This document shows positions 1-8,080 of a DNA stretch of 10,819 nucleotides, piece after piece. Position numbers and translations under genes: made by a program. Origin of the DNA: Thermoanaerobaculia bacterium (GTDB lineage Bacteria > Acidobacteriota > Thermoanaerobaculia > Gp7-AA8); assembly GCA_023700825.1 (NCBI GenBank), contig JAMPYE010000107.1, positions 1 to 10,819 on the forward strand, in the 5' to 3' direction. The number at the start of each line of letters is the position of its first letter. The first letter of the stretch is position 1. The notes beneath the pieces were generated by a model that was given only the letters and a program-made list of their open reading frames with translations, ran no database searches and was not told the origin of the DNA.

Positions 1-254
1 ACGCGCTCGCGGGGCTTGAGCAGCTTGAGGCTCGCCTCGGCCGCGCGCGCGTTCTTGAGGCTCTCGACCAACTCGCCGGCTCCCGTGCTGTCGATCGTCG
101 TGATCTTCTCGAAATTGAGCAGGATCTTCGTCCAGCGCTCTTCGAGCAGGGCGATCACGATCTCGCCGAGGATGTCGGCACCGTCGCCGGCGACGAGCCG
201 GCCGTTGAGGTCGACGACGATGACGTCGCCGAAATGTCTAACGTCAACTTTCAT
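1..254 (-). CDS. STAS-domain anti-sigma-factor antagonist (3' end off window)
   Basis: The visible 84 residues form most of a STAS domain. The family (SpoIIAA/RsbV type) works in partner switching: the unphosphorylated form binds an anti-sigma kinase and frees a sigma factor or other target. The signature is ITTIDSTGAGELV at residues 51-63. Ser56 aligns with the residue phosphorylated in SpoIIAA (first Ser after Asp) and RsbV. The beta strands around VIVVDLNGRL (11-20) and TKILLNF (42-48) fit the fold. About 25-30 residues are missing past the window edge. The ATG at 254-252 is chosen because it gives a standard STAS N-terminus (MKVDVRHFGDVIVV). No Shine-Dalgarno sequence precedes it. The gene starts 11 nt inside the end of the upstream RNase E gene, so translation is probably coupled. 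No kinase or sigma factor is visible here. Family assignment is firm; the target is unknown. Confidence 0.88.
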   Translation of the reverse strand, partial: MKVDVRHFGDVIVVDLNGRLVAGDGADILGEIVIALLEERWTKILLNFEKITTIDSTGAGELVESLKNARAAEASLKLLKPRER

Positions 255-2532
255 GCGCCGGAGATGATACACCGCCCGTGCCCGGATCGGAGGGCTTGCG
301 TCCTCCCCGGCGGCGGCGGCTGCGTTTCCTGGGAGCCTTCCCGGCCTCCGCGTCGGCGGATGCAGGGGCGGCGGCTTCGGTCGAATGAGCTTCAGGCTGA
401 GGTGCCGGCGCCGAAACGACGGCTGCGGCAGGCGCCGGCCTTGCGGGGGCCTCGCCCGCTGCCCCGTTTGGAGCCTCGGTCCCCGCTTCGCGACGGCGCG
501 AGCGTCCGCGACCTCCGCGACGGCGGCGGCGCTTCGCGGGGCGACCCGGCTCTCCCGCGGCCCCTTCGGTCGTCGCCCCGGCGGGTCCGGATTCATCGAC
601 GTCCTCGTGATCGTCGTCGGACTCTCCCCAGTCGAACGTCAGGGCTGCGGGCTCGTCCGGGTGCGAGGGGGCGACGGTGTTGGCCGACGCCGCTGCGTGC
701 GCCGCGTGAGCCGCGTCGGCGTGCGCGTCGGTGTGCGCTTCGGCGTGCCCTTCGGCGTGAGCCTCGCTTCCACCTTTTCCACGGCGGCGACGACGGCGAC
801 GACGCGACTTCTTCTCGCCACCCGGGGCCGACTCGGCGGCTGCCGGGGCGGCAGCGGTCTCGGTATCGGGCTCGAGGTCGAGCTCGGGATCGAAATCGAG
901 ATCGAGATCCGGATCGGGCTCCGGCACGTACGGCGCCGCGGCCTTCGGTGCCGGGGCCGGCTTCGCCTGCTTCGCGGCCCCGCGCTTCGACACCGGCTTT
1001 GCGTCGTGCTCCCGCTCGTGCTCTCCCGCGTGCTTCTTGTCGTGGCGCGCATCACCCTTGGGGCGCTCGTTCCACTCGATCACCTGCTCGGGACGATGGA
1101 GGCGGTTCGACGCGATGATCTCGATACGGAGATTGAACTCGGCCTCGAGCGCGGCGATCTGCCGGCGCCGCTGATTCTGCAGCGCGTCGGCGAGCTCGGG
1201 ATGGAGCTCGATGCGAACGCTCTCCAGGTGCGTGGTCGCCGCGCGAGATTCGATCTGGCGGAGCAGGTTCAGCCCGACCATCTCGGTGCTCGCGATCCTC
1301 CCGGTGCCGTCGCAGGTCGGGCACGGTCGGTGCGTCTGCAGATTCAGTTCCTTGCGAATGCGCTGGCGATTGATCTCGACGAGTCCGTTCGAGCTGATCC
1401 GCCCGACGGTGTGCCTCGCCTTGTCGACCTTCATCGCCTCCTGCATCTCCTTCTCGACCTTCTGGCGCTGCTTCGCACCGCGCATGTCGATGAAGTCGAC
1501 GACGACGAGACCGCCGATGTCGCGGAGCCTCAGCTGGCGCGCGATCTCCGCGGCCGCCTCGAGGTTCGTGTGGACCGCCGTCTCTTCCTGGCTGCCCGCT
1601 TTCGTGGAGCGCCCCGAGTTGACGTCGATCGCGGTGAGCGCCTCGGTGCGGTCGATCACGATCGAGCCCCCGCCGGGGAGCCCCACCTTGCGGTCGTAGA
1701 TGCCGTGAATGTGCTTCTCGACGTCGAACCGCGAGAAGAGCGGCTCGCGCTCGGTGTAACGGATCAGCTTCGTCTTCGTGCGCGGCATGAAGACCCGCAT
1801 GTACTCGCGTGCCTTCTCGTACGCCTCGTCGGTGTCCACGAGCACTTCCTCGATCCTCGCATCGACGAAGTCGCGGAGCGCACGGACGACGATGTCCTGA
1901 TCGTCGTGCAGAAGCGCGGGCTCCTTCCCCTTCTTCGCGCCGGCCTGGATTCCCTTCCAGAGCCTCGCGACGGCGTTGAAGTCGCGGCTCAGCGTCGTCT
2001 TGTTCTGTTCGAGAGCGTTGGTGCGGATGATGAACCCGCTCCCCTCGGGGAGGTTGAGTCCGTCGGCCTGCTCGCGCAGCGTCTTTCGCGTTTCCTCGTC
2101 TTCGACCTTGCGCGAGACTCCGCGCTTGGCGTCGAACGGCGTGAGCACGAGGAAGCGCCCCGCGAGGCTGATGTTCGTCGTCAGCGCCGCGCCTTTCTTC
2201 CCGTCCATGTCCTTCGAGACCTGGACCAGGATCGGCTTTCCGCGTTCGAGCACCTCGTCGACGCGCGGATGGCCCGCGTTCTTCGGTTTGCGCTGCCAGG
2301 CCTCGTCGACCACGTCCTGAATCGAGAGGAAGCCGTCCTTCTGCGCGCCGTAGTCGATGAACGCGGCGTTGAGGCTCGGCTGGATGTTGGCGACGATCCC
2401 CCTGTAGATGTTTCCGCGGCTGACGCCGCCTTCGGCTACTTCGACCTGGTAGGTCTCGAGCCGGTTGCCGTCGAGGATTGCGATGCGCACCTCTTCAGGC
2501 TTCTCAGCATTGATGAGCAGTCTGCGTGACAA
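244..2532 (-). CDS. rne: Ribonuclease E family endoribonuclease with long charged C-terminal tail
   Basis: A cytoplasmic single-strand endoribonuclease that initiates mRNA decay and processes rRNA/tRNA precursors. The catalytic half (about 1-490) contains an S1-like region (about 38-120; PSLNAAFIDYGAQKDGFL at 52-69), a 5'-sensor-like FIIRTNA (167-173), catalytic Asp303 in AIDVNSG and Asp346 in VVDFIDM, and the zinc-link CPTC (Cys404, Cys407). These four residues carry the same numbers as in E. coli RNase E, and the N-terminus is nearer to RNase E than RNase G. Residues 491-762 look disordered: acidic DPDLDLDFDPELDLEPD (540-556), His/Ala-rich 591-615, and three Arg-rich clusters (576-587, 667-681, 734-745). 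The start is TTG (2532-2530) with GGAG five bases upstream. The stop overlaps the STAS gene start. E. coli uses its tail for RNA binding and degradosome assembly; a similar role here is inferred. Length (762) is between RNase G (489) and E. coli RNase E (1061). Confidence 0.96.
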   Translation of the reverse strand: MSRRLLINAEKPEEVRIAILDGNRLETYQVEVAEGGVSRGNIYRGIVANIQPSLNAAFIDYGAQKDGFLSIQDVVDEAWQRKPKNAGHPRVDEVLERGKPILVQVSKDMDGKKGAALTTNISLAGRFLVLTPFDAKRGVSRKVEDEETRKTLREQADGLNLPEGSGFIIRTNALEQNKTTLSRDFNAVARLWKGIQAGAKKGKEPALLHDDQDIVVRALRDFVDARIEEVLVDTDEAYEKAREYMRVFMPRTKTKLIRYTEREPLFSRFDVEKHIHGIYDRKVGLPGGGSIVIDRTEALTAIDVNSGRSTKAGSQEETAVHTNLEAAAEIARQLRLRDIGGLVVVDFIDMRGAKQRQKVEKEMQEAMKVDKARHTVGRISSNGLVEINRQRIRKELNLQTHRPCPTCDGTGRIASTEMVGLNLLRQIESRAATTHLESVRIELHPELADALQNQRRRQIAALEAEFNLRIEIIASNRLHRPEQVIEWNERPKGDARHDKKHAGEHEREHDAKPVSKRGAAKQAKPAPAPKAAAPYVPEPDPDLDLDFDPELDLEPDTETAAAPAAAESAPGGEKKSRRRRRRRRGKGGSEAHAEGHAEAHTDAHADAAHAAHAAASANTVAPSHPDEPAALTFDWGESDDDHEDVDESGPAGATTEGAAGEPGRPAKRRRRRGGRGRSRRREAGTEAPNGAAGEAPARPAPAAAVVSAPAPQPEAHSTEAAAPASADAEAGKAPRKRSRRRRGGRKPSDPGTGGVSSPAHES

Positions 2533-2762
2533 TTTTTCTCCGATTGTTCGAATTACTGATGGCCACCTCGGGCGCTCCTGGCCCGGCGGGCGCCGCAGCG
2601 GGTCGCGGCCGGCCTTCGATTCGGGGCGGGATCCAGCCTACACGGCTCGTGCCGTTGGCCCCCTCGCCCTGAATCGGGATAGAACAGTACCTCAAACCAC
2701 CCCGAAGGGGCCAGCGATTCCGGAAGGTGGCGTTTTGGAGGGCCATGCGGGCCGAACACAAC
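2533..2762. other. Upstream non-coding region of the RNase E gene
   Basis: No credible gene lies here; short reading frames on both strands lack ribosome binding sites and family resemblance. On the minus strand it is the leader of the RNase E gene and ends in GGAGAAAAA just before the TTG start. Small hairpins can be drawn, for example CCCC-GAA-GGGG near 2700-2711 and GGCC...GGCC near 2741-2753. I could not identify a convincing sigma-70 promoter. E. coli RNase E autoregulates through its long 5' leader; this one is of adequate length, but nothing in the sequence demonstrates the same mechanism. Confidence 0.4.
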
Positions 2763-2865
2763 GAATGCAGAACGCAGAATGCTGAATGAAGAATGTAGAA
2801 AGGGCGCCCAACGGAGGGTTGACTGCTTTCCACATTCGTCATTCAGCATTCTGCGTTCTGCATTC
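2763..2865. repeat. 40-bp near-perfect inverted repeat built of 7-bp units
   Basis: The left arm (2763-2802) and right arm (2826-2865) are complementary at 38 of 40 positions, separated by a 23-nt spacer. Mismatches are at 2790/2838 and 2797/2831. Each arm is itself a degenerate tandem repeat with a 7-bp period: left GAATGCA, GAACGCA, GAATGCT, GAATGAA, GAATGTA, GAAAG; right CACATTC, GTCATTC, AGCATTC, TGCGTTC, TGCATTC. The unit-to-unit differences are mirrored between the arms, so the arms are related by inversion and did not arise as independent tandem expansions. The structure begins 36 bp downstream of the GGDEF-EAL stop codon. As RNA it would form a very stable hairpin, but there is no U-tract, so it is not a classical intrinsic terminator. 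Confidence 0.93.
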
Positions 2866-2901
2866 AGTGTTTTCAGCCCCCGCCCAGGCTCCCGCAACGT
2901 G

Positions 2902-4884
2902 TCACGCCACCCGCAGCTCCGTCCCCCTGTGCACGGCGTACTTCTCGAACGCGAGCGCCGGGAGAGGTCGGCTGAAGAGGTAACCCTGCAGCCGGTCACA
3001 GGCATGCTCCTTGAGGAACTCGAGCTGGCCCAGGGTCTCGACTCCTTCGGCGAGGACGCGGAGGTTCAGGCTGTGCGCCATCGCGATGATCCCCCGGGCG
3101 ATCGCGCCGTCCTCCGGCACCGTGATCTCCCGGACGAACGAGCGGTCGAGCTTGAGCGTGTCGACGGGGAACTGCTTCAGATAGCTGAGCGAGGAGTAGC
3201 CGGTGCCGAAATCGTCGATCGCCAGGCGGACGCCGAGCGCCTTGAGCTCGCCGAGAATGCGGATCGACTTGGCGACGTCCGCCATCGCGTGCGTCTCCGT
3301 GATCTCGAGCTCGAGGAAGCGCGGCCTCAGCCCGGCCTCCTCGAACGCCGCGCGCACCAGGCCGGGAAGGTCGGCCTGCTCGAACTGGCGGGGTGAAAGG
3401 TTGACCGAGACCACGAGCTCGGTGCCAAGCATGCGGTGCCACGCCTTGATCTGGCGGCACGCCTCGCGGATGACCCAGTTCCCGATGGGGATGATCAGCC
3501 CCGTGCTCTCGGCGACCGGAATGAAGCGATCGGGAGGCAGCAGTCCGAGCTTCGGGTGCTCCCAGCGGATCAACGCCTCGAGGCCGTAGATGCGACCGGT
3601 CCCGAGATCGATCAGCGGCTGGTAATGGAGCGCGAGTTGCTTGCGATCGAGCGCGCGGCGGAGGTCCGACTCGAGCTCGAGCTCCTCGAGAGCGTGGGCG
3701 TTCATCGCCGGCGCATAGAAGCGCGTCGCGTCGCGACCCGATTCCTTCGCGCGGTACATGGCGGCGTCGGCGTTGCGGACGAGGGTCTCGGCGTCGGTTC
3801 CGTCGGTCGGATAGATGGCGATGCCGATGCTGGCGGTCGTGATGATCTCGCGTTTTCCCAGGTGGTACGGCTGCGAGACCGACTCGAGGATCTTCTGCGC
3901 GACGCGGCCAGCATCCTCGATGCGGCCGACGATGCTCAGCAGGAGCAGGAATTCGTCACCGCCGAAGCGCGCGACAGTGTCCTCTCCCCTCGTGCACTTG
4001 TGCAGCCGGAGAGACGCCTCGCGGATGAGCTCGTCGCCGAGCGTGTGCCCCAGCGAGTCGTTGACGTGCTTGAACCGGTCGAGGTCGATGAAGAGGACGG
4101 CCAGCTTGTGTTTGTGTCGAGCCGCACGGGCGAGCGCGACGTTCAGCCTGTCGAAAAAGAGCGCGCGATTCGGCATGCCGGTGAGCGGGTCGTGATAGGC
4201 GATCTGCTCGGCGCGCGCCACGGATTCGAGCGCACGCCTGCGCTCCGCGTCAGCGCGGTTGAAGGCGATCGTGAGCGCGAGGCCGAGCTCGAGCACGCCG
4301 CGGCAGGCCCCGGCGGCGATCCAGAAGCGCGCCCCCGCGTCCATGGCGAGAGCGCCCGCCATCGGCACCAGCGCCGCACCGGTGGCGACGAGCGCGACCG
4401 CGGCCATCGAGGCACGAGCCGGGGTCCACGACGCGAGGATTCCGATCGTCGTGATCGCGAGCGCTCCGAGCGCCACGGCGTCGATCAGCGCCACCGCGGC
4501 GACCGGCGCCTTCGCGCCCGCGGGAAGCAACATCACGGCGGCGAAGACTGCCAGCCCGGCCGCTGCAGCCGCAACCGTGGAGCGACGGCGATCGACCGCA
4601 GCAATGCGGATTCCGGCGACAGCCAGCGGAGCACGCAGGGCGGCGAACGCGGCCGCCGTCGCGACGAGAGAAGCGAATTCCCAGCGGGGGATCGACACCG
4701 CGAACGTCCACGCGCTGAGCAGAAGCGCGGACGACACGAAAACGGACGCCGAGGCGAAGGCGAGCTTACGAAGCGCCGGCGACTCGTCGTCGCGCCTCAT
4801 CCCGAAAAAGAGAGTCGCGCCGAGAATCGCACCGGTCAGCCGGAGCGCCTCGCCCCACGCGAGACCGTCGGGCAGAGGGATCAC
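2902..4884 (-). CDS. Membrane-bound GGDEF-EAL cyclic-di-GMP enzyme
   Basis: A dual-domain protein for c-di-GMP synthesis and breakdown, the second messenger controlling motility/biofilm transitions. Residues 1-210 are Ala-rich and hydrophobic, with about six or seven predicted membrane helices (clear ones near 41-64, 70-92, 103-122, 127-151, 158-180, 187-208); I recognise no named sensor domain. GGDEF domain about 228-390: FIDLDRFKHVNDSLGH (265-280) with metal-binding Asp267, intact GGDEF at 308-312, and inhibitory I-site R299-x-x-D302 five residues ahead. EAL domain about 405-645: EAL 436-438, Asn495, Glu527, DDFGTG 557-562, Lys578, Glu613 and Gln633 are all present. Both activities therefore look possible; which dominates cannot be read from sequence. 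The start is GTG at 4884; the preceding in-frame codon is a stop, and the next Met is residue 29. No strong ribosome binding site is seen, so the start is uncertain. Confidence 0.95.
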   Translation of the reverse strand: MIPLPDGLAWGEALRLTGAILGATLFFGMRRDDESPALRKLAFASASVFVSSALLLSAWTFAVSIPRWEFASLVATAAAFAALRAPLAVAGIRIAAVDRRRSTVAAAAAGLAVFAAVMLLPAGAKAPVAAVALIDAVALGALAITTIGILASWTPARASMAAVALVATGAALVPMAGALAMDAGARFWIAAGACRGVLELGLALTIAFNRADAERRRALESVARAEQIAYHDPLTGMPNRALFFDRLNVALARAARHKHKLAVLFIDLDRFKHVNDSLGHTLGDELIREASLRLHKCTRGEDTVARFGGDEFLLLLSIVGRIEDAGRVAQKILESVSQPYHLGKREIITTASIGIAIYPTDGTDAETLVRNADAAMYRAKESGRDATRFYAPAMNAHALEELELESDLRRALDRKQLALHYQPLIDLGTGRIYGLEALIRWEHPKLGLLPPDRFIPVAESTGLIIPIGNWVIREACRQIKAWHRMLGTELVVSVNLSPRQFEQADLPGLVRAAFEEAGLRPRFLELEITETHAMADVAKSIRILGELKALGVRLAIDDFGTGYSSLSYLKQFPVDTLKLDRSFVREITVPEDGAIARGIIAMAHSLNLRVLAEGVETLGQLEFLKEHACDRLQGYLFSRPLPALAFEKYAVHRGTELRVA

Positions 4885-4923
4885 TCACCCGCAGCTGCGC
4901 GATACTCTCGCGTCAAGCCGCCC

Positions 4924-4939
4924 TCTTTCGTCCGAAAGA
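4924..4939. promoter_or_regulatory. 16-bp palindrome upstream of the GGDEF-EAL gene
   Basis: TCTTTCG-TC-CGAAAGA is a perfect 7-bp inverted repeat with a 2-bp centre. It lies 39 bp upstream of the GTG start of the minus-strand GGDEF-EAL gene, inside the divergent intergenic region. Its size and position suit an operator for a dimeric regulator or a small leader hairpin. No cognate regulator is identifiable here, and one 16-bp palindrome can occur by chance. Confidence 0.3.
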
Positions 4940-4981
4940 CCCGCCCCATCACGCCCCCCGAGCCGCCTCACGATTTCTTGC

Positions 4982-4995
4982 CTATCTAAAGATAG
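4982..4995. promoter_or_regulatory. 14-bp AT-rich palindrome between divergent genes
   Basis: CTATCT-AA-AGATAG is a perfect 6-bp inverted repeat with a 2-bp centre, in the only AT-rich patch of the 260-bp region between the GGDEF-EAL gene (minus) and the DUF2911 gene (plus). Its centre is 57 bp from that of the palindrome at 4924-4939. It could be an operator or lie in a promoter. A weak TTGCCT (4978-4983) with TCTAGA (5001-5006) at 17-bp spacing points toward the plus-strand gene but matches consensus poorly. Confidence 0.3.
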
Positions 4996-5133
4996 CCAAT
5001 TCTAGACCTTAAGCGCCTCAAATGGAACTACAAGTGACGGCGCGCACCGGCGACTTTGCATTTTCGGCTTTGTCACACGGGGGCTGCAACCGAAGTGGTT
5101 GAATCCCGTTCATCGCTGGCATCAACCTCACAG

Positions 5134-5139
5134 AAGGAG
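5134..5139 (+). promoter_or_regulatory. Ribosome binding site of the DUF2911 gene
   Basis: AAGGAG lies five bases before the ATG at 5145, the strongest Shine-Dalgarno sequence in the window. It fixes the start of the secreted DUF2911 protein, whose signal peptide begins at that ATG. Confidence 0.85.
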
Positions 5140-5144
5140 AGATC

Positions 5145-6299
5145 ATGCACTTACTGAAACATCTCACCGCCACGGCGGTCGTCGTGGCAGCGCTGACTGC
5201 AGGTTCCGCAGGCGCGCAGATCCGCGGGATCACGCTGCCCCCGAGCGGCGACAACCAGGTTTCGAAAGTCGTGCAGTACATCGGCCCGGTGCAAGTCGCC
5301 GTGAAATACAGCAGCCCCGACGTCACTGGCCCGCAGGGCGAGGATCGTCGCGGCAAAATCTGGGGTGGACTCGTCCCCTACGGCCTCAGCGACCTCGGCT
5401 TCGGCCCGTGCAAGGAGTGCCCCTGGCGCGCCGGCGCGAACGAGAACACGATCTTCACGGTCTCGCACGACGTGAAGATCGAGGGCAAGGCGCTCGCCGC
5501 CGGGTCGTACGGCCTCCACATGATCCCTGGCAAAGACGAGTGGGTCGTCATCTTCTCGAAGGACTCGACGAGTTGGGGCAGCTACACCTACAACCCCGCC
5601 GAGGATGCGCTCCGTGTGACGGTGAAGCCCGAGAAGGCCGAATACAACGAGTGGCTCACGTTCGAGTTCACCGACCGCGATCCCGATCACGCGACGCTCG
5701 CCCTGAAGTGGGAGGAGCTCGCGGTGCCGTTCAACATCAAGGTTGAGAACGTCAACGACCTCTACCTCGCTCAGATCCGCCAGGAGCTCCGCAGTTACCC
5801 CGGGTTCACCTCGGAGAACTGGCGCGCGGCCGCGCGGTTCTGTCTCGACAACAAGATCAATACCGCCGAGGCGCTCACCTGGGCCGAGACTGCGGTGAAC
5901 GGGCTTCGCGGAGGGCAGGGAGAAGTGAGCTTCAACACCCTGATGACGCTCGCCGACGCGCAAGAAGCGAACGGGAAAACCGCCGAGGCCGCTGCATCGA
6001 GGCAGAAGGCGCTCGCGGACCCCAGCGCCTCGGTGATCGACATCCACATGTACGGGCGGACTCTCCAGTTGGCCGGAAAGAACAAGGAAGCGCTCGCGAT
6101 CTTCGAGATGAATGCGAAGAAGAACCCGGGCAAGTGGCCCGTCGAGCTCGGCCTCGCCCGCGCCTACTCGGCAACCGGCGACCACAAGAAGGCGCTCGAG
6201 CACGCCAAGCTTGCCGTGAAGACCGCTCCGAACGAGGGGAACCGGAAGAACGCAGAGATGGTGCTCAAGCAGATCGAAGAGGCAGCGAAGAAGAAGTAG
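5145..6299 (+). CDS. Secreted DUF2911 protein with C-terminal TPR-like helical repeats
   Basis: Residues 1-24 are a Sec signal peptide (MHLLKHLTATAVVVAALTAG core, predicted cleavage after AGA before Gln25), so the protein is exported. Residues about 27-195 match DUF2911: PSGDNQ (33-38), SSPDVTGP (56-63), EDRRGKIWGGLVPYG (66-80), GANENT (97-102) and AAGSYGLHMIPGKDEW (118-133). The function of DUF2911 is not established; it is frequent in Acidobacteriota, Bacteroidota and Gemmatimonadota. Residues about 205-384 are helical, with two or three TPR-like repeats near 262-290, 296-324 and 331-359 (AYSATGDHKKALEHAKLAVK at 340-359), suggesting protein-protein contacts. Cys89 and Cys92 form a CxxC pair in the mature protein. 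The gene is monocistronic, with a strong ribosome binding site and its own terminator, and is convergent with the permease operon. Domain calls are firm; the role is unknown. Confidence 0.93.
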   Translation: MHLLKHLTATAVVVAALTAGSAGAQIRGITLPPSGDNQVSKVVQYIGPVQVAVKYSSPDVTGPQGEDRRGKIWGGLVPYGLSDLGFGPCKECPWRAGANENTIFTVSHDVKIEGKALAAGSYGLHMIPGKDEWVVIFSKDSTSWGSYTYNPAEDALRVTVKPEKAEYNEWLTFEFTDRDPDHATLALKWEELAVPFNIKVENVNDLYLAQIRQELRSYPGFTSENWRAAARFCLDNKINTAEALTWAETAVNGLRGGQGEVSFNTLMTLADAQEANGKTAEAAASRQKALADPSASVIDIHMYGRTLQLAGKNKEALAIFEMNAKKNPGKWPVELGLARAYSATGDHKKALEHAKLAVKTAPNEGNRKNAEMVLKQIEEAAKKK

Positions 6300-6320
6300 G
6301 CCATCGCATCGCGACACACG

Positions 6321-6352
6321 AGGAAGGAGGCCGGAAGGCCTCCTTCTTCGTT
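6321..6352 (+). terminator. Intrinsic terminator-like hairpin after the DUF2911 gene
   Basis: GAAGGAGGCC (6323-6332) and GGCCTCCTTC (6337-6346) form a perfect 10-bp stem closed by a GGAA (GNRA-type) tetraloop. Two further base pairs including a G-U extend it to 6321-6348. A short, imperfect T-rich tail (TTCTTCGTT) follows. It begins 22 nt after the stop codon. The stem is strong, but the tail is poorer than in a textbook terminator. Confidence 0.75.
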
Positions 6353-6407
6353 AGGCGAGGGGCGAGAGGCGACAGGCGATGAGCAGACCACGATGCCAAT
6401 CCTCCAA

Positions 6408-6696
6408 CGCCGCGAAGCGGCGAGGCGATGGTTAGCTCGGCGCGTCAGCGCCGAGGCCCCCCAGGCAGAATCGAACGAGCCGCGAAGCGGCGGGGAGGCC
6501 CGTCGTCCGCCGCAGTGGCGTACCGCGAACACACCCGCCGGAGTTCCCCGCAATGCAGGTCAGGAACGATGCGATCGGGGTCCCGGGCATCGAGATCCGT
6601 TGCGCCCGCTGCCGCCGCTTCGCGGCTGGCGGCGTTCTGCCGCGGCCACTCGGCGCCCACGCGCCGAACTAACCATCGCGGCGCTGCTTCGCGGCT
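6408..6696. repeat. Four GCCGC-GAA-GCGGC hairpins in two mirrored pairs
   Basis: Short hairpins with the same stem and a GAA loop occur at 6408-6422 (6-bp stem) and 6479-6491 (5-bp stem). Reverse-complement versions (TTC loop) occur at 6614-6626 and 6683-6695; the last has one base change leaving a wobble pair. The left pair and right pair are symmetric about the element's centre to within one base. They resemble REP-type palindromic units; no REP-associated transposase is present in the window. Confidence 0.75.
6426..6678. repeat. Inner 30-bp inverted repeat (ATGGTTAG...CTAACCAT) with nested hairpins
   Basis: Arms at 6426-6455 and 6649-6678 match at 27 of 30 positions when one is reverse-complemented. 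The left arm contains its own perfect hairpin, CTCGGCGC-GTCA-GCGCCGAG (6436-6455). The right arm keeps an equivalent 7-bp stem with a different loop (6650-6667). Retention of stem complementarity despite changed loop bases suggests the folded form matters, though two copies are too few to prove covariation. Confidence 0.8.
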
Positions 6697-6754
6697 GAGG
6701 CACTACAATGACGGAGCCTGCTCATCGCCTCTCGCCTGTCGCCTCTCGCTCGCC

Positions 6755-8072
<1,318 letters not shown>

Positions 8073-8080
<8 letters not shown>

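Noticed and set aside
385..2529. A 714-codon open frame on the plus strand opposite the RNase E gene
   Set aside because: It mirrors the RNase E codons in a GC-rich sequence, is extremely Arg/Ala/Val/Asp-rich and lacks any family motif, while the minus-strand frame has all RNase E catalytic residues.
2504..2842. Small minus-strand frame of 112 codons across the RNase E leader and heptamer inverted repeat
   Set aside because: It translates the repeat units and overlaps the RNase E start. There is no ribosome binding site or homology-like motif.
2763..2865. Intrinsic terminator of the GGDEF-EAL gene
   Set aside because: The stem is long and the following bases on the minus strand lack a U-tract, so classical Rho-independent termination is not supported.
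3436..4989. A 517-codon open frame on the plus strand opposite the GGDEF-EAL gene
   Set aside because: Antisense shadow of a gene with intact GGDEF and EAL motifs; composition is Arg/Glu/Asp-biased and it has no recognisable domain or ribosome binding site.
4978..5006. Sigma-70 promoter TTGCCT - 17 bp - TCTAGA for the DUF2911 gene
   Set aside because: Only about half of the -10 positions match the consensus and the location overlaps a palindrome; not strong enough to annotate as a promoter.
5022..5102. A 26-codon leader peptide frame before the DUF2911 gene
   Set aside because: No ribosome binding site, no regulatory codon run and no attenuator structure following it.
5151..6317. A 388-codon open frame on the minus strand opposite the DUF2911 gene
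   Set aside because: Shadow frame; the plus strand has the ribosome binding site, signal peptide and DUF2911 motifs.
6426..6678. Integron attC site suggested by GTTAG...CTAAC ends and internal stem structure
   Set aside because: The core motifs are in the wrong order (attC reads RYYYAAC...GTTRRRY) and do not fit the consensus. No integrase or cassette is present.
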